Shown in pieces: positions 41,995-55,300 of a stretch of 64,000 nt of DNA. The notes below the pieces were generated by a model. That model was not told the DNA's origin and searched no databases. It saw only the letters and a program-made list of their open reading frames with translations. The stretch covers positions 13,407,566 through 13,471,565 of the forward strand of contig OX336340.1 of the NCBI GenBank assembly GCA_946902875.1, in the 5' to 3' direction. Every line of letters starts with the position of its first letter. Position 1 is the stretch's first letter. Both the position numbers and the translations under genes were made by a program. This DNA is from Nematopogon swammerdamellus. Its lineage: Eukaryota; Arthropoda; Insecta; Lepidoptera; Adelidae.

Positions 41995-43090
41995 TTATAT
42001 TTGTTAATTTTAGATAGTTGTAGGATATATTTAAATTAAGCAGTTTTTACAGTATTTTCCATTTAGAAACATTAAAATAATTTATTTATTGTTAAATCTT
42101 GATAAAAAAATTATAGAAAATAACCATGGCTGATCTTTCACGCACGAAGCATTAGTGAAAACTATGACCAGAAAACTTAGCGCCATCTGTTGAGAATACA
42201 TTAAATGAGAAGGCTAAGAATGAAACGATAAAACTAGCGAGAGGCTGCCTGGCCTGCCTGCCCTGCGCTGCGCTGTGTAGCGTGGAGCGTGGAGCCGTGT
42301 CGTCGCATTGAGTATAGAAAAATTGTCGTTAACGGCTCATCCACCAGATGTCGCAAGTAGTTGCTCCTACTAAATAGTAGATATAACAAATCGTCATCAG
42401 TCCGTAACGGTCCCCGGCTGGACATACGCTTCTCCCAAGGCACGATCTAGTTTATCGTTTATCTGAACCCAGTTCGCTCTTCGGCCTCAGCCTAAGTTAC
42501 TTACTTTCTTCTTTGGAAATACGAATTTCACGCGAGCGAAGCCGCGGACAAAAGATATCGATATTCAAATAAAAAACTTCAGTTAAGTAACTATCTCCTA
42601 ATATAGACTCGTAATATCGTCATATGTTTTACATAGGTTTGCACTTAAAATAAATCAAATACTTTAGATACCTAGCTAACTAAGTAAAATACTCCACATC
42701 TTGGCGTAACCGGAACTGAACTTTATTTAGCCTATCCTGTGTCTCGTATAGCTAAATGTGTTTGTACTAATTTTAATCGAATTAGATAAGCCGATCAATT
42801 TTTATGAAGGAACGTACATACACACATTCATAGATACATGTTCGCCTCACCCCGCTGACCCCCGCCCCGCCCGCACTGCGCGTCGCCGCCGCCGCCGGAC
42901 GAAGTTTTAAACTATTTGTCCAAATTACTTCGTGTAAGAGCCAAAGTTTATCTACTTTAAATACCAGAGGCGATAAAAGTATGTATTTTCATAAGAATTA
43001 ATTTAATATGTGCATTGTAAATACAGTATACAAGATCTGACTTCTGTTTGCTCTACCTAACATAATCAAAGTTGTCAAAGTTTTAACAAC
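41995..43090. other. Intergenic with small repeat pieces
   Basis: Includes GCGAGCGAAGCCGCGGACAA (RTE-like tail, inverted) at about 42533 and a GC-rich block at 42845-42900. No gene. Confidence 0.35.
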
Positions 43091-43094
43091 GTGG

Positions 43095-43725
43095 TTCGAA
43101 GTTAATAATTTGTTATTAAATGTTAAGAAGACAAATGCCCTTCGCTTTGCTCTCGGATCTAAACTTGGAAAGGAGTTATCTTTAAACTATGTAACAGAGG
43201 TAGATTTTCTAGGATCTCGATTGGACTGCAAATTGAAATGGGACAACCACATATAGATAAAATTGCCAAAAGACTGAGCTCTGCATGTTATGCAGTTAAA
43301 AAAATCAGAGACATCGGTGGCGTAAATGCTGCGAGAATGGTGTATTTTGCTTATTTTCATAGCATAATGTCGTATGGTCTCATGTTTTGGGGGTCTGTCG
43401 CACATGCAAACAGAATTTTCATTCTGCAAAAACGAGCCCTTCGAAAGCATGAGGCCACGTGATTCTTGCAGGAAGAAATTCCGCGAAACAGAAATTATGA
43501 CGATGATAAGTGCGTAATGTCTTTCAGAACCTACTCTTCGCCAGAAAAAACCTAAGCAATACGCCATCTAATTCTGAAATACACAACTACAATACAAGGA
43601 ACCGTTCTAACATTCAGAGCATTGGAAAGGCTATCGAAACTGACAAAAAAGTTTCCTCTGCAACAATAATTTATTTTTCAATAAACTTCCGATTGAAGTA
43701 CGAAATTGGGTGATATGGAGTTTGA
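43095..43725 (+). pseudogene. Non-LTR reverse transcriptase C-terminal fragment
   Basis: Plus frame: TWFEVNNLLLNVKKTNALRF, VDFLGSRLDCKLKWDNHI, an in-frame stop, then RLSSACYAVKKIRDIG, YFAYFHSIMSYGLMFWGS and ILQKRALRK, followed by frameshifted tail sequence. Typical thumb-region words of a Jockey-like ORF2. The YxDD core is missing. Confidence 0.75.
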
Positions 43726-44105
43726 GAGCAAAGTGAAAAAAATGCTAATAAGAGTTACTATAGTTTGGACGAAGTTCTATGTGATAATTTTTTCTTGTCA
43801 TTATTTAGTTACTTAGTCGTACTTGTGTTTTTATTTATTATTTTATTATTAATAATTTTTTTATTTTATTTTATTTAAATATAATTTTTTTATATTTTGA
43901 CAAATGATATTCCAACGAAAAAAAAATTTACCACTGATTTGAATTGTTTATTATTAAAGTCTTCATATTTATATAATTATTTGACAAGATCATTTGACAA
44001 TTTTTATTTCGTGTATTTTATATTCATTTAATTTTTATTCTATTATTTATTTCATCCATTTATTTACACGTTCCTTTTTATATAAATTTTACATATTTTT
44101 AACAA

Positions 44106-44850
44106 TTAAAATCTAAAATTAATATAAAAATAAACGGAGTTTCCACCACCGACAGCGGGGCGAACCCAAGCATTTTTCAACCCGACCATCGGTAGGTCGG
44201 GCCCCAGGGAGAGAAACCTCCGGACGATGCGTGCAGTGTCGAGCAGGGCTGCCTTCTGGATCTGGCCCTTGACCCAACCACTCAGCGAGAGCCTCTCAAG
44301 GTGATCGTCGAGGCTCTTCGCTATCAACCCATGCGCCGATACGACTATGGGCACAACGATCGTCGAGTCGACGGGCCACATTTTGGTAACCTCGTGCTGC
44401 AGATCCAGATACTTTAACATCTTCTCTGCTTCCTTACTGACGAGGTTACCATCATGCGGCACGGCGATATCGACGAGCGTTGCGCGCCTTGCCTCCCGGT
44501 ACACTATCACAATATCAGGTCTGTTCGCGAGAATAGTCCTGTCTGTGATAATGGACCGGTCCCAGTAGAGTGTGACATGACCGTTCTCGAGAACTGGCGG
44601 CGGATTGTACTTATAGTAACGCACTTCGGTACCTAAAAGGTTGAACTTTAAGGCAAGTTGCTGGTGGATAATCCTGGCTACTAGGTTGTGTCTATGCAAA
44701 TACTCGGTGTTGGCAAGCTGCGAACAACCGGAAATCACATGTCTGAGGGACTCGCCAGGTTGGTGGCAGGCGCGGCAGATGTCAATGGTCCCGTCTTTCA
44801 TTATGTGTTTCCTATAGTTGTTCGTCTTGACAACCTCATCTTGTATTGCA
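44106..44850 (-). pseudogene. Non-LTR retrotransposon C-terminus with zinc knuckle and restriction-like endonuclease
   Basis: Minus frame of 231 codons: CRACHQPGESLRHVISGCSQ with a following HRHN (CCHC-like zinc knuckle), then RPDIVIV, LVDIAVPHDGNL and KEAEKMLKYLDLQHEVTKMW. The PD ... D pattern followed by KY and W matches the restriction-like endonuclease at the C-terminus of R2/R4/NeSL-type elements, which cuts the target site. The reverse transcriptase itself is missing upstream, so the copy is 5'-truncated. The frame is still open over the whole domain, suggesting fairly recent insertion. Confidence 0.75.
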
Positions 44851-46330
44851 AAGACAAACCCTTCGGTTTATTTAATCTTTATTATTTACAATATTTGACA
44901 AATATTTTATTATTATAATTTTTAAAAATTTTAGACTTTGACTTTATTCTAACTGTTATTGTTTGTTATTTAAATTGTGATAACAAACTTAATCATCGAA
45001 GTTGTGTTACCTTAATGTACTTAGTTGATTGACGATGCGATGACCTATTTCTTGCTTGGACCATAACATAGAACCATAGAACCTAGCATAGAACTATAAA
45101 GATGTACCTTATTGTATTGTATATTGACGAACCTAAGTGTAAAGAGAATTTTTTTTATGGTAACTGACACGGTTGGCTACATCACCTACAACATCCGTGA
45201 TGTTGAGTGAGAATAAATCGAATTTAATCCAATTGAATCAAATTTAAATGTATTTATGGTTCACTATATTGGCTATAATGGCTTCCACATACAAGGTAGA
45301 TATATGCTGTCGCGGACTTTTTTTCCCCTCCATACATTATCTTCCCGTAACTCTAACAGTTTACGCAGCAGCGCAGGCCGAGATAGCTCTCAGATGGCAG
45401 GATTTTTCCGACTTACTTGACATTTATAGTAATATTTTGGCCAATTTACACAATATCTTTATAAATTATAGCCTATGTGTTATTCTGATGTATAAACTAT
45501 ATTACTGTAAAGGTTCATCAAAATCTGTTCAGTAGTTTTTGCGTGAAAGAGGAACAAAGGTCCATACATCCATCAATCCATCCTCACAAACTTTCAATTT
45601 CGTTTATAATATTAAAATAACAGCATAAGATAGGAAGTAGGATGTAAACGAAATACAAGTTTATGCAAAATCATCGTATAAAACACTCATTTATTTTCGC
45701 TTAAAATTAAATTATTTATTTAATAAATTCTCGTAGGGAGATACTGGAGGCTGCAAACTACATATTATTATCTAATTTTGTATTATCACAGGTCATACCT
45801 ATGTAAATAGTTTAACATTCTATCTAATATACTTTATATAGATACAAGATCCACATAGATACAATAACTGTACCATTTATACATAATAATACATAATATA
45901 CCAATCATAAATAAGTTGAGTATACAAAAATTTTAAACAATAATAAATAATTACATAATATCGCAATCACATGTTATGAAATCACAGCGCATTTATTTTT
46001 TATTAAAATTTAACACTAAACTTGTGAAATTTAGTTGATAATGCGAATGAATTTAAGAGTTACTATTTACATAAATACAATTTAATAATACATATATTAA
46101 ATACTATGTATATAATTCATCTTACCCCAGTAACTCTAATGGCAATCTTTAGATTATTTTAAACAAATAGTATTAAATAATATAGAGGGGCAGTGCGACG
46201 GTGGTATCATCTGGCATTTAAAAGAAAATAACATTTTACTGTATATAACTACAGTTGAAAATGTCTCGAAGTAAGCGTAGGTACTTCACGGGTAGAGAGT
46301 ATTACGATAGGTGCGGCGGGCGGGCGGTGT
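44851..46330. other. Intergenic / 3' region of gene F
   Basis: Contains a short SINE family 1 tail at 45152-45202 (GGTAACTGACACGGTTGGCT) and an RTE-like end at about 45515-45610 (CATCAAAATCTGTTCAGTAG, GAGGAACAAAGG). AATAAA candidates for gene F on the minus strand lie at 45992-45997 and 45999-46004. No gene. Confidence 0.45.
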
Positions 46331-46336
46331 GTCGGT

Positions 46337-49300
46337 CTATCCTCGGAACTGGTTCTGTTGGAACTGGTTCTGCTGGTACTGCGGCTGCTGGGGTTGCGAA
46401 CTGATCGCCTGCAGCGCGCGCTGGATGGCTTCCGGCACCGGCGGGGGTGTCGGCAGGTGCGCGCCCTCCGCGCGGAAACCTGCGCACGTATCCGCAACGT
46501 TAATTTTTTTATCTACTATGCTCTTTTACTAATACTTTTATGTAATCAGCGGGTCTACCGGCGTTAACTCACTCGCTAACTACTCGCATATTTCAACCAA
46601 TAGTCAGGCAGGATGCCTCACCGAACGCCTTCTGATTGGTCGGGTGAGATCGTTTCTCATACTCACATCGGCGAGTGAGTAACGCCGGTAAAGGGGCTGG
46701 TATGGATGGATGGCTTAGTCAGAGGGGCCTGAACACATGCTTCGACCTGCTAATATTACCTCCGAGAAGATAGGTACTATACCGTAGACTTCTCTTTGGA
46801 TTGATGGCTATACTGGACTAGAGGAGAACACAGCCGTGGCTGCTATGCGGCCATTTTACTTCTAGTACGATGGTATTAATCTAGTCGGCTATAATTTGAA
46901 CCTACCACCTAGTAAGGTGCAAGGGAAGGGGCCTACAGTTTTACACCGGTTCGGAACGATAAAACAGCAGGTGTAGGTATGCACTTACAATTTTATGTCA
47001 GATAAAACTCATTGGTGCATGTCGGCCGGAATCGGAGTTAGGACTTTGAGATCAAGAGTCCAAACCAAGACCGCGACGACCGCCCGCCACGAAGGCAAGG
47101 AACGGTCAACAACGATCGACGGCAACACGAGTCGCTGAATTGTTCAGAATCTATCTCAAACTGTCGATCCTCACTAAGGCCCAATTGCGCCAACACGAAT
47201 TTAGAGTTAAGTAGCGAGTTATGGATTTAAACGCGGTTCCCACAGTCAACGGGTACTAGCTTAACGAGTTAAACTGGTTTATATCGTTAAATTCGTGTTG
47301 GTGCAAGTGGGCCTAAGTTGTCTAACCTTACTAAGTTGTTTTTTTTTATGGAAACTGACACGGTTGGCTACATCACCTACAACGTCCGTGATGTAAGCCC
47401 ATAACACCGGGTGAACTAGGTGCCATGTCAGTGCTTCCCCCTTTGATCGTGCCGGCTACACTGAACTGGTCGGAAAACACAAACTATTTACATAGCCGTT
47501 TAGACCGACGTTTCATTCAGTGCGGTGGTACCAACCCCGGTGGGTTAAACCCTACCACCAAGTAAGATTATTAGGGAAGGGACCTACAGTTTTACGAGGA
47601 ATTCGCACCTCCTCGGTCAGCCTCCAACGGTCAGCGGCCACCCATCCAAGTACTGACCGCACCCAGCGTTGCTTAACATTCAATAGCGACAGTTGACTGT
47701 CTGCACCACTGAGCTATCGAGGCTGACACCTCCTTCTAACTCGAGAACCACTTTATCGATTTACATATCGTTTTCACTGATAAATTTTGCTTCTCAAGAT
47801 AGTTTTAGGCTATAAATCATAACGCTACGTGTCATCGTGGCGGCTTGAGCTGTGAGCAAAAAGTCACGCGAAGTGAAGAGTGCGCGGACCAAAGCTAGTA
47901 AATTATTATTTATATTTTTTTAAAGAAACTGACACGGTTGGCTACGTCACCTACAACGTCCGTGATGTAAGCCCATAACACCGGGTGAACTAGGTGCCAT
48001 GTCAGTGCTTCCCCCTTTGATCGTGCCGGCTACACTGAACTGGTCGGAAAACACAAACTATTTACATAGCCGTTTAAACCGACGTTTCATTCAGTGCGGT
48101 GGTACCAAACCGGGTGGGTTAAACCCTACCACCAAGTAAGATTATTAGGGAAGGGACCTACAGTTTTACGAGGAATTCGAACCTCCTCGGTCAGCCTCCA
48201 ACGGTCAGCGGCCACCCATCCAAGTACTGACCGCACCCAGCGTTGCTTAACATTCAATAGCGACAGTTGACTGTCTGCACCACTGAGCTATCGAGGCTGA
48301 CAAACTAGACTAGTAAACTAAAAGTAAAATTCGAGAGGGCTATAAGTACGTACAAGTTATCTGTACGTTTCGTATAACCGGCGTGCGCTTAAAGCCGCGT
48401 CGCCTGCGCATGTCTTTTCGAAACATTGCACAAGAAACATTACACAAAAACATTTATTTTCATACAAATGTGTATGGCCACGCCCCAATGTTTCGATATT
48501 TCTGTGTAATGTTAAAAAAAAAACATTCGCAGGAGACGCGGCTTAAGGTAAGCAGTGGCGTGGCTGGCACCTTGTTCCGATAGAAACATGGTGTAGGTAG
48601 TGGATTGACACCATGTCCCAGCAGGTGGGATAGCCAACAATGTCAAGTTCTATTTTTTTTTAAATATAAAGCGCGACATTTGGCGCCGAGCCACCCATGA
48701 GGTGTCTAACGACACCCATGGACATTCTGTCATATGCGGGGGTTACGAATGCCATGCCGGCCTGACAGGTGTATATTCACGCACCTTGAAGGACCCGAGA
48801 CTGTACTTGGGGGGGAATACATAAATGGGCAGGGAGAGCGTTCCAGAGTTTACCGGTTCTGTAGAGGAAAGATCTGCAGAACCGGTTAGTAGGCGACCGC
48901 GGTTAGTCCATTCTATAAAAAATGTTTATATTGCCCGCTCCACGCTTACCGTTCTCGTCGGCGATGTAGGTGATGGTGATGGGGATGCCCTCTGGGGAGG
49001 TGTAGGAGAAGGAGCCCTGCGCGGTCTGCGCCTCCGCGTCCTTCTGTCCGGGGTTCTTCAGGTAGCCCTGCTCCTGCACCTGGATGCCGTTGCCGGTCTC
49101 GTAGCTGCAATACACAGTTGTAGGTAGGTACATTTCATTTATCCTATAGGACTAAACGGATTATATCCCCATGCAATTACAGAAGACAGGAGACTCTGCG
49201 CAATATTTTATAATTTATCCAAAATAGAAGCTGTTTTAGCTATTACAACTATACCTACTATGCCGCTATTACTATTGTAATTTTTTTAAAGCACGTCTTT

Positions 49301-52300
49301 TACATGTAATTGATACCAACTTAAAACTTTAAAAAAATATCTCTATACCAAAATCAAAGTTTTTGAAATCTTGATAATATTTAGGTTAAACAAAAATTTA
49401 TTATTGGATGTTTGTACAGAATCTTTCACAATAAATTAAGTACGGAAACTTGTGTAGTCTACCCATATTAAACCTTATTTAAGCTCTCTTAAACATACAA
49501 ACTCTATTAATAAACATTATCTTATAATCAGACTTCTCACTTCGTCGTCAGGCCGGAGCTGCGGCCGGCGCGGAGGCGGGCGGAGCGGGGCGGAGGCGGC
49601 GGCGTGTGTTTAAGTGTGTGTGTGTGTCTTTCTCTCGAGTGTTGTATGTTAAACACCAGTATAGTTAGACAGTTCCCACGCTCCCGTTCAAATAGCCATC
49701 GAGTGTGTTCAGGATGGTGTGTGGATGCAGGTGAGACAGTGCATGCAGTTGTTTGGAACCAAGCAACGAACATTTAGATCCTTGAACAATGTAAAAGTCG
49801 CACAGCGAACGTTGTAATAATTAAAATATCATAATAATATTAACTTGTATTAAAGTAGATTAGACTAAATTTAGTTAATTCTGAATTGTGCAATATTTAT
49901 CACCCTAACTAACGCTCATCGGCTAGTAAAGAGAACCAACATCAGTGTTTCTTTCTAACGTCGTCGCGCGTCGTCGCCACGTTATCTGTGACATACCTTT
50001 ACTACCTAGAAACGCTAGAAACGCCTAAGGCTGTAGCTAGATTCGTTAGAATTCCTACGAACTCGTTGATTTTCATCGAAGCGTTATTATATTAAATGAG
50101 ATGGCATAGTGTAGCCACGCCCTCCGGGGTCGGCGGGGACGACGTCCTCTCTCCTCGCAGTAAAGTGCAAATATAATGAAGGGTTTCAAATATTACTCCG
50201 CGGGGGAGGCGGCGGCGTCGCGGCGGCGCGCGGCCTGACACGCGAACGCTTGCAACGCAATATCAGCGCTCGTTTCCGATCCTTCTTTGTTCTGGTACTA
50301 CGTCCTACTGAAATGGCTTCTGCGCATTTTTCCGTTTTAGTCTTCTGTGTTGGTAGCATCTCCCGTGTGCTTTACGAATGTCGAAACGAGTAATTAATTA
50401 GCAAAATAATTGCTTTGAAAATCTAAGAATTTAAACAATTTTACAGCCCATCTGGCAAAGAGACGCGGTCATCAAATCTTATTTTGGTTCGCTTTGCAGA
50501 ATCGTAAACCGACTGCAAGCAATAAAACGTTGGGTCGGGCTGACCCTTGTGACACACGCGTCTTAAACACTCTCTGTCTGCCCACACGATCAATCCTCTC
50601 GTATAATTAAATGGTTGCTAATAATACGATAATAAACATGTAAATAATTAATGCTGAGTCGAGGCCGCCCGCACACTTCGTGTGGGTGAAAAAATTGCCC
50701 TTGACCCATTTATTATTTGTTGTCAATTATTCAATTCTTAGATGAGCAAGCTCGAAGAAGTCGAATGTCTGTTTTCTTTTTTAAATTTTATCTCGAACAA
50801 TTTGTGTAGACCAATTTCACACAATATTCTAACCTCAGATTTCTTTTGAACAGTTATATTTAGGTATGTCCCTGAACCCACGATACCCTAAGTGGCGATG
50901 ACCCTAAGTGGGTGAACTGCATTTATAGCGCCAAGTAAAGTATAAAAAAACAAATATTCGCAAAAACAGTCTGTGGCGAAATGTTTCGATGCTGGTTAGT
51001 ACATTTCTATCTCGCAATCCGTTTCTACAAGGTGTGATTAAATTATGTAAATTGTTCTTGTCAATTTACGCGACTTTCGCAAGTTGCAATAGACAATAAC
51101 AACTAAACTTCGACGTTGTGCTAAAACCAACCCACACAAACCAAGTAAGTAATGTGCATTGTGCGTGCACTGCGCTTGGTATTGATCTCATACGATGGTT
51201 TAAACGCAATATGGATGAAGAGATAACATCGATTCTTTTAGTTATATATTGGATTAAAAAATATAGAACAATAAATCTATAATGAAGCTTATCCCGTTCT
51301 CAGACAGTTATTCGACAAAATTTTCACAGTTCCGACTAACTAATTTGAGTTCCGACGAAATACAATAAGGAGTACCTGCCATTCGCTAGGTGGCGTTCGT
51401 AGGAATTCGTAGGAATCAACATGTTAGAAGATTATTCAGCGCGCAGAGCAGCCTAGCGTCGCGTCGGTAGTCGTGAGAATCTATGTGACCTCGATGATCG
51501 CATGCACCGTGACGCATGAAAATAGTTTATCCTAGAAATTATTTTAATACAAAATCAAATCAAATCAAAATCAAAAGTGTATATTGTTAAATTCTTAGAA
51601 ACTATTTACAAATCATAGGTATTTAGGTACAACAAGTTTCTAAATAGGTAATTAGGTAAAACCTCCCGCCTAAACTGGCCTAAATGGCTGCACTATAGGC
51701 GGTCAGTGTCTTCGTTTGAATAGTCTACCTATACAATACAATTTAATAACAAAATTGTCGAGAGTTCGAACTACCCACAGAAATCGTATCATATGCAACG
51801 TACCTGAGTAACGATAGCAATGCATTCCGTAGCACCTACAAAGAATAGGCAAGTCATTAGCAGGCAATTGCGAGTGTGTGCGTGATATAGTATTAAGTAA
51901 GACATCTACATCACACCAGAATACTCAAGCAAGCAGCACAGAACGAGTAATGTGGTATAGAAGATTAACTGTAAGATATTTTTTTGTAGTTAGTTGAGAT
52001 AGTACAGTATGCACATATACTTGATATATTAAAATATGCAATGTAAACTATATAATAGATTACAAAATATATTAATTAAAACATTTTATATAATTGAATA
52101 TTAATAAACTAAAAAATGAAAGAAAGAAAAAAAAAAAAAAAAAGACAATGATGAAAACAAATTACCTATGTTATATTAAATACATTTTTAGGGTACAAAG
52201 ATCAAATAAATGTAGTGCAAGTACAACAAAAAATTTGTAATGTGAGCATTTCTTTGTAAGAGTTTTTTTTTTTTTTTTTTTTTTTTTACGTTACTAATAC

Positions 52301-55300
52301 GTTACTAATCTGAGTCTGATTTCCTTGCCAATGGTCAAAAAAGATTTTGCTACGTTTTCTATCTTAAGTCTGGTCGCTACTTTCAAAGCTCTCTAGATGT
52401 GTCTTGCCATGAGAAAAAGCTCCAGGGCTACCGATATTTTATTCAACTTTACAGAAGAGATGGACGTAATAATTTATGTTTTACATACACTTTATCAGTA
52501 GCGCCTCCCAGGGTCAGGTTACTGTAATGCCCAGCATCCTAATTATATTATTTCGTTACCTAGCTCTTTAATGCGTGTATACGAAATCGCGTCGCGTCAG
52601 TACACATTACCGCAAGTTAGTTATCTCAAATGACGTACATCCACGCAATATTGCCGAAAGTGATATTAAGGACGCCGAACAGGCTCGACGTACGTACACC
52701 ATAAAATATGTGATGTTAAGTCCCGGGCTCGCCCGTGACTCATCCCGCCACGCTACACCTGCGCGATAATGCCTCGAGTCGCTGTTGCAACACTACTCTG
52801 GGCGTTGCACGACCGATCTCAGACACGATGGAATAGCTCAAATAAATTTGACAAATAATACGTTTGACACTAGTGGAATGCCACACAGCGCTTACTCTCC
52901 ATAGTTAAGCAGTTCGAGCCAAAACGTATGCGATCTCTCCCAAGAATCTAGAAAATTGAGTAGCAAAGTTCAGCAAGAGCGGTTATAGCTTGTAGGAAGT
53001 AATTACCTGGTGTAGTTACGATTACCGTGTGGGGCCGGTACTTATAAAGAATCGCCCCACTGCATCTCTCCCCGGGCATGTCGTAAAAGGCGACTAAGGG
53101 ATAAGGGCAATGTGCCGTGCTAAAGGGTGACGGCATAGCCATCTCTCACCTTGGCACGGTCCTTCCACCGAATCATGCAGCAGGTGGATCTTCGTGCCTT
53201 ACTTGCTGTTTGATAGTTATCTTGTTCTAATACATTGCTAAACGTGATGGTCGGTGTTATGCTGTAATTTACAAGAGTACTTGCAGAACAACTTACGATT
53301 ACCTACTCTGCTTACCCTGATTGTCGGGATACAGCGTGTGGTAAGTATGTAATTTCGATTAACTTGCAACACACAACATATATTCTAGCTAGACTATCCT
53401 CACGGAGCCGGGTTTCCACATTTCAAGCTTCGTTCAATTCCAAATGAAATTTCAATAATTTCAAATCCAAAGTATAGACAAGGTCTGAGTAGATCGAATC
53501 TAGGGTTAATGTTAAAATAGAGAAGGAGCTAGCGAACTTTAGCAAAGTTCGAAATTAATCTCATGTTACAAAGCGACGCCGCATCGCGACTGAACAGCAA
53601 TCTATCTAAGCAGTATCGGGTGGTGCCGGTAACGACCGAAAGGTCAAATGTTTAGCAACCACCTCAGGTGTGGCTGGGAATCACCAGTAGTAAGTTATTG
53701 CTTATATTTTCCATATATTGGTCATATAACAAATTAACTGATAAAGTTTAGCATATCACTTCTGGTGTAATATTCAAGACTTTAAATTGTAAACGTTTTT
53801 TTGAGGGGTTCTATAAATTTTTATAAATTTTTTTAAAAAATTTTTCTATAAATTTTTATAAAAAAGGTTTTTATAAATCTATAAGTAAGTAACTTACACA
53901 AAGTAAACTGATGCGAAAAGTTTTTCAAATTTTATAAGCAAGATTTTTCTTAGTGTGAGCTATCGAATCAAGTAATTAATCATAATAATCATTTGTTATA
54001 CTGAATGCATATTTCAATTTGAATCTGTTAAAATATTCTAGTATTATGTTGGCAACAGTCATTAAGTGTGAAGCCAGTCAATTGATGCATCTAGCTAATA
54101 GATACAAAGTATCGCGTGCAAGTGACGCGCGACACGAGTCCGTGAGTTGTGTGGCGCATGCGCAGCGCACTGGCGCGCCGTGCCGTGTTCACACGCGCAC
54201 CGCTCACGATACTCCTCAGGCTACTACTTATTTATGTAGTTGCAAGTGTAGAAACATAGTTACATAGGTTTAACTTATTTGTAGATGTAGATTTAATTAT
54301 CACTTAACTAGGGTACTGAGTATTATACAATGCAGAATATGGTGTTTGTCTACTTGTTACTCTAAAACGTGCTATCTAGGCCAATTGCTTGGAAGGCTGC
54401 TGAATCACTTAGTGCCGGATAGATTCTAACATTTTGCACGAGCTACGTGACGTCGTTGTACGTCATGCAACTCACCGCGGGCAACAATTAGCCCGAAATA
54501 TTTATAGTAATCGAATGTCGGTTTTCCATTTCAGGTTTCCGTACCGTAGGGGTACGGAAGCCTATAACTAAGCCTTCGTCGTCCATCTGGCTGTCCTATC
54601 TTTGGGCTGTCTCTTTGGAGCCGTAGTAGGTACCCGGTTGAAATTTGTACAGAATATATGTTATTTATTATAGCTGATATAGGTACTTAAAAATAAAAAA
54701 AATGATAAAAAATAAGGGGTTCTGCATACAAGAAATATGTTTTTTTTCAACGTTTTTAGTTTTTCGTATACTCTATCTACATACAACCGTCAAACTTGGT
54801 GTGATTATAATGCATACGCTTCTCTCAAACTCAAAAACAAGACATAATAAAAACCGGCCACTTACTTACGTGGTGCTCCGGAAACCTGTGTGCGCGAGTC
54901 CGACTCGCACTTGGCCGGTTTTATTAATAAATTATTATTATTATATTTAAATAGGTTTATGTAATAAGTATCTTACTACATAATTACATGCTAATGTATG
55001 ATTGCGTATACAGTAAAGTTAGGTTGCCCTAAAACGAACATAATATTACCGTAACATTATTCGCTGGCGCAAGTGACATGTTACTAGCTAATATTTATTT
55101 GCACATGTAGTAACGCTACGATAATATGGTTTAAAAGCTTGTTCCGACGCCTAACGTGGCCTTCCCACGTAGAGTATACTCCCAGTATCACTAACTACTT
55201 GATTGAGATACGTGTAGTCAAGTTACGAGAACCATAACTTGAAATGTCGCGAGTCTCGTTAGTTTGTGACAATACAAATTATCTATGTTTTATTTTATGA

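Larger units (their letters stand above)
46480..48949. other. Gene F intron 3, filled by SINEs and a MITE
   Basis: Holds SINE family 2 (46690-47045), a Harbinger-like MITE (47175-47316), two SINE family 1 copies (47341-47730 and 47925-48302) and a dispersed repeat (48655-48800). Insertions add most of its 2.5 kb. Confidence 0.75.

Noticed and set aside
46249..46532. Arg/Ala-rich and Cys/Trp-rich frames at the gene F last exon
   Set aside because: They are shadows of the gene F exon, whose true frame gives the [17 protein letters not shown] tail.
48208..48250. 5S rRNA gene
   Set aside because: Only a block of about 43 nt resembles 5S, and it lies inside a SINE between tRNA-like boxes.
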